Below are positions 50,244-64,000 of a stretch of 64,000 nucleotides of DNA, one piece after another. The notes under the pieces are model-generated. The model was not told the DNA's origin and did not search any database. It worked only from the letters and a program-made list of their open reading frames with translations. The first letter of the stretch is position 1. Every line of letters begins with the position of its first letter. Source of the DNA: Archangium lansingense (GTDB lineage: Bacteria; Myxococcota; Myxococcia; Myxococcales; Myxococcaceae); contig NZ_JAPNKA010000001.1 in assembly GCF_026626635.1 (NCBI RefSeq), positions 7,130,001 to 7,194,000 on the forward strand, given 5' to 3'. The position numbers and the translations under genes were made by a program.

Positions 50244-51887
50244 CTACAGCCGGGCGTTGACCAGGTCCGCTACGCGCAGGGCATTGGCGGCGATGGTGAG
50301 CGAGGGATTGATGCCTCCACTGGACGGAAAGAAGGAGGCGTCCACGACGTAGAGGTTGTCCACGTCGTGCGCTCGGTTGCTTGCATCCAGCACGCTGGTT
50401 TCGGGGGACGTACCAAAGCGGCACGTCCCACAGACGTGGCCGAGGTTGAGAGCGACGTCCTTGGGGTTGGAGATGAGCTTCACCTTGAACTTCGGAGCCA
50501 GGCTCCGGAGGAAGAGTCCGCGCGACAGGTCCACCCGGCGTCGCAGCTCGTCATGGACACGATACTGGTAGCGCACGACGCCGTCCTCGGATGCGCCGGT
50601 GACGCGGTTCTCCGCGTAAGGCAGATCCTCCAGCACCGAGCCGAAGACAGCCCGCTTGCGGTAGATGCGCGCGCCGATGTCCGCCACGAGCGGGAAGATC
50701 GGGCTCAGCACCCTCAGCCACGCCGGCAGCGAGTGCTTCCCTCGCAGCCAGGTCAGCACCTTCTCCTTGTCGATGCTCAGCGGGTGCGCGTGGAAGTTGC
50801 CCAGCTTCTCTTCCCCGTGCCGGTAGAAGTCGTTGAGCGATACACCATGGGCCATGTCGAAGGACGCCAAGGCCTTGCGCGCCGTCACCAGGTAGTGGTC
50901 CGAGCAGTGGAGCATCAGATTGCGCCCGACGAGGTCCCGGTTGTTCGCCAGGCCGTTCGGGTGCCGCGATGACACCGAGCGCAGCAGCAACGCCGGAGTC
51001 ATGAACGCACCCGCCGCCATCACGAACGTCCGGCCACGCACCTTGAAGACCTGGCCATCCTTCCGCCGGCACACGGCGGCCCTCACGACCCCACCCTCTT
51101 CCTCCAGGGACAGCACCTCGCACCAGTCGAGGATCCCAGCGTTGAAGGACCGCAACGCGGGCCGCAGGCACACGCGCCCCGCATCATTGCGACACTCCCG
51201 CGGGCAGAGTGCGCCCACGCAGGTGTCGCAGCCCGGCACTTGCTCGCAGGCGTAGTGGATGCGGTAGGGGTTCAGCCCCAGTTCCTTGAAGCCCTCCAGG
51301 AAGGCCTGCTCCTTGCCCACCGGAGCTGGCGGATCCATCAGACGGAACGACACACCGGGGCGCATCGGGTCCGCCGAGCCGCGCACCCGGTACAGCTCTT
51401 CCGCCTTCGCGTAGTAGGGCGCGAGCTCCTCGTAGGTGATGGGCCAGGCCTCGGGCAGCGTGCTCGCTCCGGTGTCCTTCCGCCCCTGACGCGGGGTGAA
51501 GTCCTCCGGGAAGAACCGATCCATCACCATCCCGAAGCGAGAAGACGAGCCTCCACCGCCCGCCCCCAGTGGGTGGAGGAAGGACTGCGGCTCGCGACCA
51601 TTCAACTGCTGCATCAGCGCTTCGGGCCACTGGCCGGCGTGCAGGCGCCGCTCTTGCCTGGTGGAGGCAACCAGCGCCGTGGCACCTGACGGGGCGCTGC
51701 TCGGGGCCTCCGTTTCAACGCCATACCGAGCGGGACCCCGCTCCAGGAAGAGCACCGAGCGCCCCTGGCGCGCGAGCGAATACCCCAGCGTGGAGCCGCC
51801 CATGCCGGTGCCGATGACGACGACGTCCCAGCCGTCCAGCGCCACGGGCCCGCCGGACGGGGCTTGCAGTGTGTTCGGTTGCGTCAT
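50244..51887 (-). CDS. GMC-family FAD-dependent oxidoreductase
   Basis: About 547 aa. An N-terminal dinucleotide fold VVVIGTGMGGSTLGYSLARQ binds FAD. A Cys-rich stretch (CDTCVGALCPRECRND) matches the Cys-containing segment seen in the cholesterol-oxidase-like branch of this family. The C-terminal GMC signature reads GHVCGTCRFG, then NLYVVDASFFPSSGGINPSL. Members oxidise alcohols to aldehydes or ketones. The ATG at 51887 shares its A with the TGA of the preceding PKS (TGATG); a GTG at 51890 is an alternative start. This coupling suggests a tailoring role on the polyketide portion or on an amino-alcohol. It has no signal peptide and is presumably cytosolic. It converges on the transporter gene with a 46-bp gap. 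Confidence 0.9.
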   Translation of the reverse strand: MTQPNTLQAPSGGPVALDGWDVVVIGTGMGGSTLGYSLARQGRSVLFLERGPARYGVETEAPSSAPSGATALVASTRQERRLHAGQWPEALMQQLNGREPQSFLHPLGAGGGGSSSRFGMVMDRFFPEDFTPRQGRKDTGASTLPEAWPITYEELAPYYAKAEELYRVRGSADPMRPGVSFRLMDPPAPVGKEQAFLEGFKELGLNPYRIHYACEQVPGCDTCVGALCPRECRNDAGRVCLRPALRSFNAGILDWCEVLSLEEEGGVVRAAVCRRKDGQVFKVRGRTFVMAAGAFMTPALLLRSVSSRHPNGLANNRDLVGRNLMLHCSDHYLVTARKALASFDMAHGVSLNDFYRHGEEKLGNFHAHPLSIDKEKVLTWLRGKHSLPAWLRVLSPIFPLVADIGARIYRKRAVFGSVLEDLPYAENRVTGASEDGVVRYQYRVHDELRRRVDLSRGLFLRSLAPKFKVKLISNPKDVALNLGHVCGTCRFGTSPETSVLDASNRAHDVDNLYVVDASFFPSSGGINPSLTIAANALRVADLVNARL

Positions 51888-54800
51888 CACAGATCCTCGG
51901 CCTCGTCGTCTGTACGGCGGAGGGTGCGCTGCCGCGCCAGGGCTTGCTTGCGGCGCTGGAGCGTTGACTCCGGGGCCTGCGCCTCCGGCTCCGAACGCTT
52001 CTCTTTCGTCTCCTGCTCCGCTGGATTCAACAGCGCCGCCAGAGCCTCCACGGTGACGCCCTCGTAGAGGCTGGAGGCGGGCACATCCAGGCCCAGTTGC
52101 TTCTTGATGCGGCCGCTGAGCTGCACGGCGATGAGCGAGTCACCCCCCAGCTCGAAGAAGTTGTCCTGGATGCCAATGGGCGCCACCCCCAGCATCTCCT
52201 GCCACAGCTCCACCAGCGACCGCTGCAGCGGTGTGCCCGGCATGACATAGGCACTGCGAAGCTGCGGGCGCGGCTGGCACGGACGCGCACTGCTCGCTTC
52301 GGTCCCCTGCTCCGCCTGCGCTTCCGGCGCGGCGGCATCGGTGGTCACCGCCCGGGGGGCGGGCGCGGCCATGGTGGCAGCGGGCTCCACCCAGAAGCGC
52401 TGGCGCTCGAAGGCGTAGGTAGGCAACGGCACGCGGTGGCGGTGCTCCGCGCCATGGAAGCCCTTCCATTCCACGCCAACACCCGCCTGCCAGAGCCGGC
52501 CAAGCGTCTCGTAGGCCAGCGGCGGCACGCCGGCGGTGGTGGCGCCGTCGTCCCGGGGCGGAGGCATGGAGGCCAGCACGGCGTGCGTGGACGTGAACGC
52601 CGGGTGGCGCTTCGCCAACCGTCCCAGCACCTGGCCGGGGCCCACCTCCAGCAGCACGCGCTTGGAGTCGGAGGAATAGAGGGTGTGCAGGCCATCCGCG
52701 AAGCGCACCGCTTCTCGCAGGTGCTGGGCCCAGTAGCGAGGGCTCGTCGCCTGCTCGGCGGTGATCCACGTGCCGGTGACGTTGGAGACGAAGGGCAGCG
52801 TAGGCGGCTTCAGCGGCACCGCGGCCACCTGCGCGGTGAAGGCGTCGAGGATGGGGTTCATCATCGACGAGTGGAAAGCATGCGACGTCACCAACAGGCT
52901 GCACTGCACGCCCGCTTCCTGGAGCTGACGCCTCACCGCCTCCACCGCCGCGTGCGTGCCGGACAGCACGCACTGCATGGGCCCGTTGAGGGCCGCAAGG
53001 CTGAGCTCAGAGCCCCCGGAACGCAGGTACGGCTGCACCTCGTCCTCGGACAGGGGCACCGCTAACATGGCGCCGGAGGGCAGCCCCTGCATCAGCTTCC
53101 CGCGCGCGGCCACCAGCCGCAGCGCGTGCTCCAGGGAGAAGACGCCCGCCAGGCACGCGGCCACGTACTCACCAATGCTGTGGCCCAGCATGGCCTGCGG
53201 CTTCACGCCCCAGGACATCCACAGGCGCGCCGTGGCGTACTCGAGGGTGAAAAGCGCGGGCTGGGTGAGCGCCGTCTGCGCCAGCTTCTTCCCGCACTCC
53301 TCGGCGGCCTCGGGCTTCGGGTACAGCACCGTCCGCAGGTCCAGCCCGTCCAGATGCTGCTTCAGCAGCTCCGCACACCGATCCACCTCGGCGCGGAAGA
53401 CGGGCTCCGCCTCGTACAGCGCGCGGCCCATGTCCACGTGCTGCGAGCCCTGGCCGGGGAAGAGGAAGGCCACCGGACGCTCCACCGCGTCCTGGGACTC
53501 GGTGAGCACACGAGGGCCCTGGGGCTGGGACAACGCCTCCACCGCGTCCTCCACGCTCCTCGCCAGCACGAAGCGGCGGTGCGTGAAGCGCTGGCGTCCG
53601 GCCTGGAGCGTCCACGCCACGTCCGCCAGATTCACTCCCGGCTGGCCCTTCAGCGCCTCCTCCAACCGCTTCGTAGCCGACTCCAGCGCCGCGGGCGTGC
53701 GCGCGGACACGGCCAGCAGCTGCCACGCGCGCCGCGAGGGTGCGCTGGCCGGCAGCACGGGCGCCTCCTCCAGCACCACGTGCGCGTTGGTGCCGCCCAC
53801 TCCGAAGGAGCTCACGCCCGCGCGCCGAGGAGTCGTCCCCGCGGGCCAGGGCTTGAGCGTGGCGTTGACGTAGAAGGGGCTGCCGTCGAAGTCGATGGCC
53901 GGATTGGGGCGCTCGTAGTGGAGGCTGGGAGGCAGTTCGCCGTGCTTCAGCGCCATCACCGTCTTCATCAGGCCGGTGATGCCCGCGGCCGCGTCCAGGT
54001 GGCCCACGTTGCCCTTCACCGAGCCCAGCGCGCAGAAGCGCCGCCGCTGGGTGGTGGCGCGGAAGGCCTGGGTGAGCGCCTGCACCTCGATGGGATCGCC
54101 CAGCGGCGTGGCGGTGCCGTGCGCCTCCACGTAGCCAATGTCGTCCGCCTCCAGCCCCGACGCCGCGAGCGCCTCGGCCACCACCTGGGACTGGCCCTCC
54201 ACGCTGGGCGCGGTGAAGCCTGCTTTCAGTGAGCCGTCATTGTTGGTGGCCGAGCCCTTGATGACGGCATGGATGGTGTCACCGTCCCGCACCGCGGCAC
54301 GCAGCTTCTTGAGCAGCACCACGCCCGCCCCGCTGCCAAAGAGCGTGCCCTGTGCCTTCGCATCGAAGGGACGGCAGTGCCCATCCGGAGAGGCCATGCC
54401 GCCCTCCGCGTACCGGTAGCCGTGGAAGAAGCCCACGTTGACGGATGCGCCACCCGCCAGCGCCATGTCGCACTCGCTGTTGAGCAGGCTCTGGCAGGCC
54501 TGGTGCACCGCCACCAGCGACGTGGAGCATGCGCTTTGCACGGTGTGGCTCGCGCCACGAAGGTTGAGCTTGTACGAGACGCGGGTGGCCAGAAAGTCGC
54601 CACCATTGCCGATGTTCACCTGCACCGGCTCGAAGGACTCCAGCACGCGGGGGTTTCGCGCCAGGTTCATCAGCAGGTACGTGTTGAGCGTGGCTCCGCC
54701 GAACACGGAGATGGAGCCCGGGTAGTCACGCGGCGAGTAGCCCGCGTGCTCCAGCGTGTCCCAGCACACCTCCAGGAAGACGCGGTGCTGCGGGTCGGTG

Positions 54801-55078
54801 ATCTCCGCCTCGCGCGGCGGCATGTCGAAGAAGGCCGCGTCGAAGTGCTCCGGCTCCGGGAGGATGGCCGCGGCCCTCACGAAGGCCGGGTCCTCCAGCC
54901 GGTCTTCCGGCACGCCCGCCGCGCGGCACTCCTCCTTGGAGAAGAAGCGGATGGACTCCACTCCAGCGCGGAGGTTGGCCCACAGCTCGGTCACGTTCCG
55001 GGCTCCGGGAAAGCGCCCGGCCATGCCGATGATGGCGATGTCGGCGTCGTCGAACTCCTGCGGGAGCTTGCTATCCAC
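51887..55078 (-). CDS. Type I modular PKS, KS-AT-ACP (no reduction)
   Basis: This 1,063-aa protein starts at GTG 55078 (MDSKLPQEFDDADIAIIGMA), 54 bp after the previous stop, with a GGAG about 11 nt upstream. The KS (about 11-438) has SACSTSLVAVHQ, EAHGTATPLGDP and NVGHLDAAAG. The AT (about 536-840) has GHSIGEYVAACLAG and the malonyl-type SHAFHSSMMNPIL. The ACP has FFELGGDSLIAVQL (about residue 970). There is no KR, DH or ER, so the unit it adds should leave as a beta-keto thioester unless modified in trans, perhaps involving the oxidoreductase translated from the overlapping next gene. The tail is QRRKQALARQRTLRR followed by acidic residues, a probable docking end. No partner that would accept its chain is evident in the window. 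Confidence 0.93.
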   Translation of the reverse strand: MDSKLPQEFDDADIAIIGMAGRFPGARNVTELWANLRAGVESIRFFSKEECRAAGVPEDRLEDPAFVRAAAILPEPEHFDAAFFDMPPREAEITDPQHRVFLEVCWDTLEHAGYSPRDYPGSISVFGGATLNTYLLMNLARNPRVLESFEPVQVNIGNGGDFLATRVSYKLNLRGASHTVQSACSTSLVAVHQACQSLLNSECDMALAGGASVNVGFFHGYRYAEGGMASPDGHCRPFDAKAQGTLFGSGAGVVLLKKLRAAVRDGDTIHAVIKGSATNNDGSLKAGFTAPSVEGQSQVVAEALAASGLEADDIGYVEAHGTATPLGDPIEVQALTQAFRATTQRRRFCALGSVKGNVGHLDAAAGITGLMKTVMALKHGELPPSLHYERPNPAIDFDGSPFYVNATLKPWPAGTTPRRAGVSSFGVGGTNAHVVLEEAPVLPASAPSRRAWQLLAVSARTPAALESATKRLEEALKGQPGVNLADVAWTLQAGRQRFTHRRFVLARSVEDAVEALSQPQGPRVLTESQDAVERPVAFLFPGQGSQHVDMGRALYEAEPVFRAEVDRCAELLKQHLDGLDLRTVLYPKPEAAEECGKKLAQTALTQPALFTLEYATARLWMSWGVKPQAMLGHSIGEYVAACLAGVFSLEHALRLVAARGKLMQGLPSGAMLAVPLSEDEVQPYLRSGGSELSLAALNGPMQCVLSGTHAAVEAVRRQLQEAGVQCSLLVTSHAFHSSMMNPILDAFTAQVAAVPLKPPTLPFVSNVTGTWITAEQATSPRYWAQHLREAVRFADGLHTLYSSDSKRVLLEVGPGQVLGRLAKRHPAFTSTHAVLASMPPPRDDGATTAGVPPLAYETLGRLWQAGVGVEWKGFHGAEHRHRVPLPTYAFERQRFWVEPAATMAAPAPRAVTTDAAAPEAQAEQGTEASSARPCQPRPQLRSAYVMPGTPLQRSLVELWQEMLGVAPIGIQDNFFELGGDSLIAVQLSGRIKKQLGLDVPASSLYEGVTVEALAALLNPAEQETKEKRSEPEAQAPESTLQRRKQALARQRTLRRTDDEAEDL

Positions 55079-55132
55079 GGTGTGTCGTCTCCAGGGTGTC
55101 GTGTCTCAGGGGCATCGGAGCGGACGAGCGCC

Positions 55133-58100
55133 CTACTCGCGGCGGGTGCGCCGCTCCCGCCGCTGCGCCCCACGGCTCTGACTGGTCTCGAAGGCGGAGC
55201 TCTCCGCTGAGGCTGGGACCGCGGCCTGGCCCAGCTTCTTCGCCAAGGCAGCCACGGTGGGAGCCTCGAAGACGCTGGTGAGCGGGACGTCCCGCCCCAG
55301 TTCCCGCTTCAGCCGGCCGACAATCTTCAGCCACAGGAGCGAGTTGCCCCCCAGGTCGAAGAAGTTGTCGTGAATGCCGAGCTGCTCCAACCCCAGCTGC
55401 TCCTGCCATACGCGCACCAGCACGCGCTCCACGTCGTCGGTGGGGGCCACGTACTCAGTACCCAGCGTGGGCCGCGCGTGCAGCGCGCCACCGGCGTCCT
55501 TCTTCGCCCCCGCGCCCTCGCGGCACAGCCACTGCGCCACGCGCGCATCCAGGTTGCCCGTGGACACCACCACCTGACCGGCCAGCGGAGCCTCCACCAC
55601 GCGGCGGAAGGCCTCCACCGCCTCGGCGGGCGACATGGCGAACTGGTCGATGCTCGTCTGAACGGCCTTCTCACCCTCGGCGGCGTCCAGCGGCCAGCCG
55701 TCCCAGGTGGCGCTCAGCCACCGCGAGCTTCCCTGCCGGGAGCGAGCCACCGCGAAGGCGTCCAGGAAGGCGTTGGCCGCCGCGTAGGCCCCCAACCCCA
55801 AGCCGCCCAACACGGAGGCGTTGGAGGACACCAGCAGCACGAAGTCCAGCGAGCGACCGGCCAGCGCCCGCTCCAGGGCGTACGTGCCGTGCACCTTCGC
55901 CCGGAAGTGACGTGAGCACGTCGCCGGTTCCATCCCTCCGAGCAGCGCCACGGCGCCGTCGCCCGCGAGGCCCGCCGCGTGGATGACGCCATCCAGTGCG
56001 CCAAAGCGGGCATCCACCTCCGCCAGCACCGTGCGCAGCTGCGACTCGTCCGCCACGTCCGCGCGGGCCACCAGCACCTCCGCGCCCGCGGCCTCCAGCG
56101 CCCGCACCGCGCGCTGGCGGCGCCCGTCCGCGTCGTGCTCCGCGCCGGAGCGGCCCACCAGCACCAGCCGCGCCTGGTGGTTCCGAGCCAGGTGCTCCGC
56201 CAGCCGCAGGCCCACGCCGCCCAGACCGCCCGTGATGAGGTACACGCCTCGCTGCTTGAGCGGCTGGGCCGCCGGGGTGTCCGCCTCGATGCGCAGCGAC
56301 TCATACGCCTGCACCTGGCGGTGCGGGCCACGCCAGGCCACCACCGGGTCGGTGGCGTCCGACGTCACCTCGCGCACCAGCGCGTCCACCGTCGGGGCGC
56401 GCATGTCCACGTAGCGGCAGGCCAGGGTATCCAGCTCCTGCGGAATCACCTTGCACAGCGCTGGCAGCGTGGCGCGCTCGGGGGCCACCGTGTCCGCGCT
56501 CTCCACCTCCAACGCCTCGCGACCCACCACCGTCAGCGCCACGGGGCCGGGCAGCTCCGCCCCGGACAGGGCCTGTACCAGCCGCAGCACTCCGAAGAAG
56601 CCGCGCTCCTGGGCCTCCTCGAAGCCCGCCCCGGCCGCGTCCAGGCTCCACAGGTACACGACCCGTTCCACCTTGAAGTCCTTCGCCTTCAGCGCGCTCA
56701 GCAGCTGGGCGTGGTCCTCTTGCACACGCGGGTCCACGGTGAAGTGGTGCTCCGTCTCCTGGTGGAAGCGCGCACCAGGCGTCACGCGGATGACGCCGTG
56801 GCCCAGGCGCTCCAGCCGCTCCGCCAGGGCCGAGCCCAGGCCCCCTGCGTCCTGGTAGACGAGCCACCCGCGGGGCGTCACGGGCCCCGACTTGGGCAGC
56901 GGTAGCGGCGCGCGCTGCCACGAGGGCAGGTAGAACCAGCCAGCCACGTCCGCGCTCTTGCGCGCCACGCCCTTGCGGCGCGAGGAGGCCGCTTCCGGCG
57001 CCAGCCAGTAGTCCTGGCCCTCGAAGGGATAGGTGGGCAGCGGCACGCGCAGGCGCCGCGCGCCGCCATGCACGGCACTCCAGTCCACCTCCACGCCCGC
57101 GGCCCAGAGCCGGCCGACCGTGGTGGTGAGGAACTCGTCATCCGCCATCGGGTCCTGCGGGTGGCGCAGCGAGGAGAGCACCGCAGGCGCCTTGGGGCCG
57201 GTGAGTTGCAGGCGCGCCAGCGTTCCCAACGTGCGGCCCGGGCCCACCTCCAGGTAGACGCGGCCGGGCTGGGTGGCCAGCGTACGAATGCCGTCGCCGA
57301 AGCGCACCGTCTGCCGCAAGTGCCGCGTCCAGTACGCCGGGTCCACCGCCTCCTCCGGCGTCATCCACGTACCAGTAACGTTGGAGACGATGGGCAGCGT
57401 AGGGGCGTTGCGCTTCAGGGTGCCTACAAAGGCCTGGAAGCGCGCGAGGATCGGCTCCACCAGGTGCGAGTGCGCCGCCACGTCGATGGGGATGTGGCGG
57501 AACTCCACCTCGCGCTTTGTCAGCTCGGCGGCCAGCGCCTCCACGGCTTCCACCGTGCCGGCCACGGCGCACTGTGAGGGCCCATTCATCGCGGCGATCG
57601 ACAGCGTGGACCCGAGCAGCGGGCGCACCTCCGCCTCGGGCAACGGGACGCTGAGCATGCCGCCGCCGGGCAACTCCTCGAAGAGCTTGCCGCGCAGCAC
57701 CACCAGCGCCAGCGCGTCCTCCAGCGAGAAGACGCCCGCGAGGCACGCCGCCGTGTATTCGCCCAGGCTGTGGCCGATGAGCGCCTCGGGCTTCACGCCC
57801 CAGGACTGCCACAGCTGCGCCAGCGCGTATTCCACGGTGAAGAGCGCCGGCAGCGCCAGCGAGGTGCGCTTGAGGCGCTGCACCGCGTCCGCCGCATTCG
57901 CCGCGTCCGGGTACATGACGGGCCGCAGGTCAAAGCCCAGCCGGGGCCGCAGCAGCTCGCAGCACCGATCCACAGACTCGCGGAACACCTTCTCGGAGGC
58001 GTAGAGGCCACGACCCATGTCCGGGTACTGCGCGCCGCCGCCGGGGAACATGAAGACGGCCGAGGGCGCGCTGTTGCCCGGGGCCAGGGTGAAGATGCGC

Positions 58101-59665
58101 TGCGGGTCCTTGGACTCCAGCGCCGCCATGGCGCTCTCGCGGCCCTCGCATACCACCACGCGGCGGAACTCCATGGGCTTGCGGCCCGCCTGGAGCGTCC
58201 ACGCCACGTCCGCGAGCTGCTGCTCCGGGTGAGCCTTCAGGTGCGCCAGCAGCGCGGCCGTCTGCGTCTCCAGCGCCGTGGGCGTCTTCGCGGACAGCAC
58301 CAAAAGCTGCCAGGAGCGCGGAGCATCCCCGGGCGCAGTGGCCGGAGCCTCCTCCAGAATGACGTGCGCGTTGGTGCCGCCAATGCCGAACGAGCTCACG
58401 CCCGCGCGCCGGGGCGTGTCCCCCTCCGGCCACGGCTTGAGCGTGGCGTTGACGTAGAAGGGACTGCTCTCGAAGTCGATGCGCGGGTTGGGCTTCTCGT
58501 AGTGGAGGCTGGGGGGCAGCTCGCCGTGCTCGAGCGCAAGCACCGTCTTCAGCAGGCCGGCGACACCCGCCGCCGCGTCCAGGTGGCCCACGTTGGTCTT
58601 TACCGAGCCCAGGCCGCAGAAGCCGCGCTTGTCGGTGCCAGCGTGGAAGGCCTGGGTGAGGGCCTGCACCTCCACAGGGTCACCCAGCGGCGTAGCGGTG
58701 CCGTGGGCCTCCACGTAGGAGATGGACTCCGGGGACACCTCCGCCACGGCTTGGGCGCGGGCGATGACCTCCGCCTGCCCCTCGACGCCGGGGGCGGTGT
58801 AGCCCACCTTCACCGCGCCGTCGTTGTTGATGGCCGAGCCGCGGATGACGGCATGAATGGTGTCTCCGTCATTGAGCGCGTCCTCCAGGCGCTTGAGCAC
58901 CACCACACCCGCGCCGCTACCGAAGAGCGTGCCCTGCCCCTTCGCGTCGAACGCACGGCAGTGCCCGTCTGGCGAGGAGATGCCGCCCTCCTGGTAGTGG
59001 TAGCCCGCGCGCTGCGGCATGTGCACGGACACGCCGCCCGCCAGCGCCACGTCGCACTGGAAGCCCAGCAGCGCCTGGCAGGCGAGGTGCGTGGCCACCA
59101 GCGACGTGGAGCAGCCCGTCTGCACGGTGAGGGCCGGCCCCTTGAGGTTGAAGTGGTACGCCACGCGCGTGGCGAGGAAGTCCTTGTCGTTGCCCACCAT
59201 GGCCGGGAAGGTGTCCTCGGCCTGCTGGAACTCCGCGCGAGAGAGCAGGTTGAACAGCAGGTAGCTGCTCAGGCTGGAGCCCGCGAAGACGCCGGTGGAG
59301 CCCTGCAGCCGGCCCGGTGCATAGCCCGCGTGCTCCAGCGCCTTCCATGCGCACTCCAGGAAGATGCGGTGCTGCGGATCCAACAGCTCCGCCTCGCGCG
59401 GCGCGTAGCCGAAGAAGGCCGCGTCGAAGCGACCCGGCCGCTCCAGCACTGGCGCGGCCCGCACGAAGTTCGGGTTGGCCAGCCAGCCAGGCTCCACGCC
59501 CAGCGCCTTCATCGCCTCGTCGGTGAAGAAGGAGATGGCCTCCACGCCCTCGCGCAGCATGCGCCAGAAGGCCTCCACGTCTTCCGCGCCGGGCACCCGG
59601 GCGGCCATGCCAACGATGGCCACCGCGAGGCTCGGATCCCCCTCGTACCGGGTATGACGACCCAT
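55133..59665 (-). CDS. Type I modular PKS, KS-AT-KR-ACP
   Basis: This 1,510-aa protein starts at ATG 59665, 5 bp after the upstream NRPS stop. The KS (about residues 8-440) has the active-site Cys in TGCSTSLVATH, the His motif EAHGTATPLGDP and NVGHLDAAAG. The AT (about 535-840) has GHSLGEYTAACLAG; where malonyl ATs have HAFH it reads VAAHSHLVEPIL, so extender choice is less certain. A structural KR half precedes a catalytic KR with LITGGLGGVGLRLAEHLA and SSNASVLGG...GAYAAAN (Ser, Tyr and Asn present). It lacks the LDD and W signatures, so hydroxyl stereochemistry is unclear. No DH or ER is seen. The ACP has FFDLGGNSLLWLKI. The C-terminus is a basic tail. It should extend the Gly-bearing chain by one ketide and reduce it to a beta-hydroxy unit. 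Confidence 0.93.
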   Translation of the reverse strand: MGRHTRYEGDPSLAVAIVGMAARVPGAEDVEAFWRMLREGVEAISFFTDEAMKALGVEPGWLANPNFVRAAPVLERPGRFDAAFFGYAPREAELLDPQHRIFLECAWKALEHAGYAPGRLQGSTGVFAGSSLSSYLLFNLLSRAEFQQAEDTFPAMVGNDKDFLATRVAYHFNLKGPALTVQTGCSTSLVATHLACQALLGFQCDVALAGGVSVHMPQRAGYHYQEGGISSPDGHCRAFDAKGQGTLFGSGAGVVVLKRLEDALNDGDTIHAVIRGSAINNDGAVKVGYTAPGVEGQAEVIARAQAVAEVSPESISYVEAHGTATPLGDPVEVQALTQAFHAGTDKRGFCGLGSVKTNVGHLDAAAGVAGLLKTVLALEHGELPPSLHYEKPNPRIDFESSPFYVNATLKPWPEGDTPRRAGVSSFGIGGTNAHVILEEAPATAPGDAPRSWQLLVLSAKTPTALETQTAALLAHLKAHPEQQLADVAWTLQAGRKPMEFRRVVVCEGRESAMAALESKDPQRIFTLAPGNSAPSAVFMFPGGGAQYPDMGRGLYASEKVFRESVDRCCELLRPRLGFDLRPVMYPDAANAADAVQRLKRTSLALPALFTVEYALAQLWQSWGVKPEALIGHSLGEYTAACLAGVFSLEDALALVVLRGKLFEELPGGGMLSVPLPEAEVRPLLGSTLSIAAMNGPSQCAVAGTVEAVEALAAELTKREVEFRHIPIDVAAHSHLVEPILARFQAFVGTLKRNAPTLPIVSNVTGTWMTPEEAVDPAYWTRHLRQTVRFGDGIRTLATQPGRVYLEVGPGRTLGTLARLQLTGPKAPAVLSSLRHPQDPMADDEFLTTTVGRLWAAGVEVDWSAVHGGARRLRVPLPTYPFEGQDYWLAPEAASSRRKGVARKSADVAGWFYLPSWQRAPLPLPKSGPVTPRGWLVYQDAGGLGSALAERLERLGHGVIRVTPGARFHQETEHHFTVDPRVQEDHAQLLSALKAKDFKVERVVYLWSLDAAGAGFEEAQERGFFGVLRLVQALSGAELPGPVALTVVGREALEVESADTVAPERATLPALCKVIPQELDTLACRYVDMRAPTVDALVREVTSDATDPVVAWRGPHRQVQAYESLRIEADTPAAQPLKQRGVYLITGGLGGVGLRLAEHLARNHQARLVLVGRSGAEHDADGRRQRAVRALEAAGAEVLVARADVADESQLRTVLAEVDARFGALDGVIHAAGLAGDGAVALLGGMEPATCSRHFRAKVHGTYALERALAGRSLDFVLLVSSNASVLGGLGLGAYAAANAFLDAFAVARSRQGSSRWLSATWDGWPLDAAEGEKAVQTSIDQFAMSPAEAVEAFRRVVEAPLAGQVVVSTGNLDARVAQWLCREGAGAKKDAGGALHARPTLGTEYVAPTDDVERVLVRVWQEQLGLEQLGIHDNFFDLGGNSLLWLKIVGRLKRELGRDVPLTSVFEAPTVAALAKKLGQAAVPASAESSAFETSQSRGAQRRERRTRRE

Positions 59666-59670
59666 GATGT

Positions 59671-64000
<4,330 letters not shown>

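Overview
The window is GC-rich and almost wholly coding. It holds one large hybrid NRPS/PKS biosynthetic locus, cut at both ends. The very large multimodular genes, luciferase-like monooxygenases (LLM) embedded in adenylation domains, and the G/C-ending codon choice suggest a myxobacterium (Cystobacterineae-like). That is an inference from style; there is no rRNA or housekeeping gene here to prove it.

Layout, right to left (most genes are on the minus strand): an NRPS gene cut by the right edge (59671-64000; C-A[Gly code, LLM insert]-PCP); a PKS (55133-59665; KS-AT-KR-ACP); a PKS (51887-55078; KS-AT-ACP); and a GMC-type FAD oxidoreductase (50244-51887) whose start overlaps the preceding stop. 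Next, alone on the plus strand, is a PvdE/SyrD-type peptide-export ABC transporter (48542-50197). A 96-bp divergent promoter region with a perfect 7-1-7 palindrome separates it from a 5,736-aa NRPS (31235-48445). That protein starts with a fatty acyl-AMP ligase (FAAL) and an ACP, then has four modules. It overlaps a 4,442-aa PKS/NRPS (17914-31242), which is followed 4 bp later by a giant NRPS (1-17909, at least 5,969 aa) that runs off the left edge.

Reading the second assembly line in order: a fatty acid is activated by FAAL, then Gly (A domain carries an LLM), D-Ser (E domain), an aliphatic residue (Ile/Val-like), Val, a malonate-derived C2 unit left as beta-keto, a truncated C-A module whose A domain is decayed but whose LLM is intact, Asp, an unassigned residue, Ser, the same unassigned residue, a Val-like residue, Asp, a Val-like residue, and a sixth module that is cut. 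No thioesterase or terminal reductase is visible. All specificities come from 10-residue codes read by eye.

The most unusual feature is the trio of embedded LLM domains. The third sits in a non-functional-looking A domain just after an unreduced ketide module fed by Val, an arrangement suited to in-line oxidation of an ACP-bound beta-ketoacyl chain. The left 24 kb also records recent module duplication: an in-frame two-module tandem repeat (period 6,414 bp), a whole module shared by two neighbouring genes, and two copies of an Asp-type A domain that each carry the same REP-like palindrome inside the reading frame.
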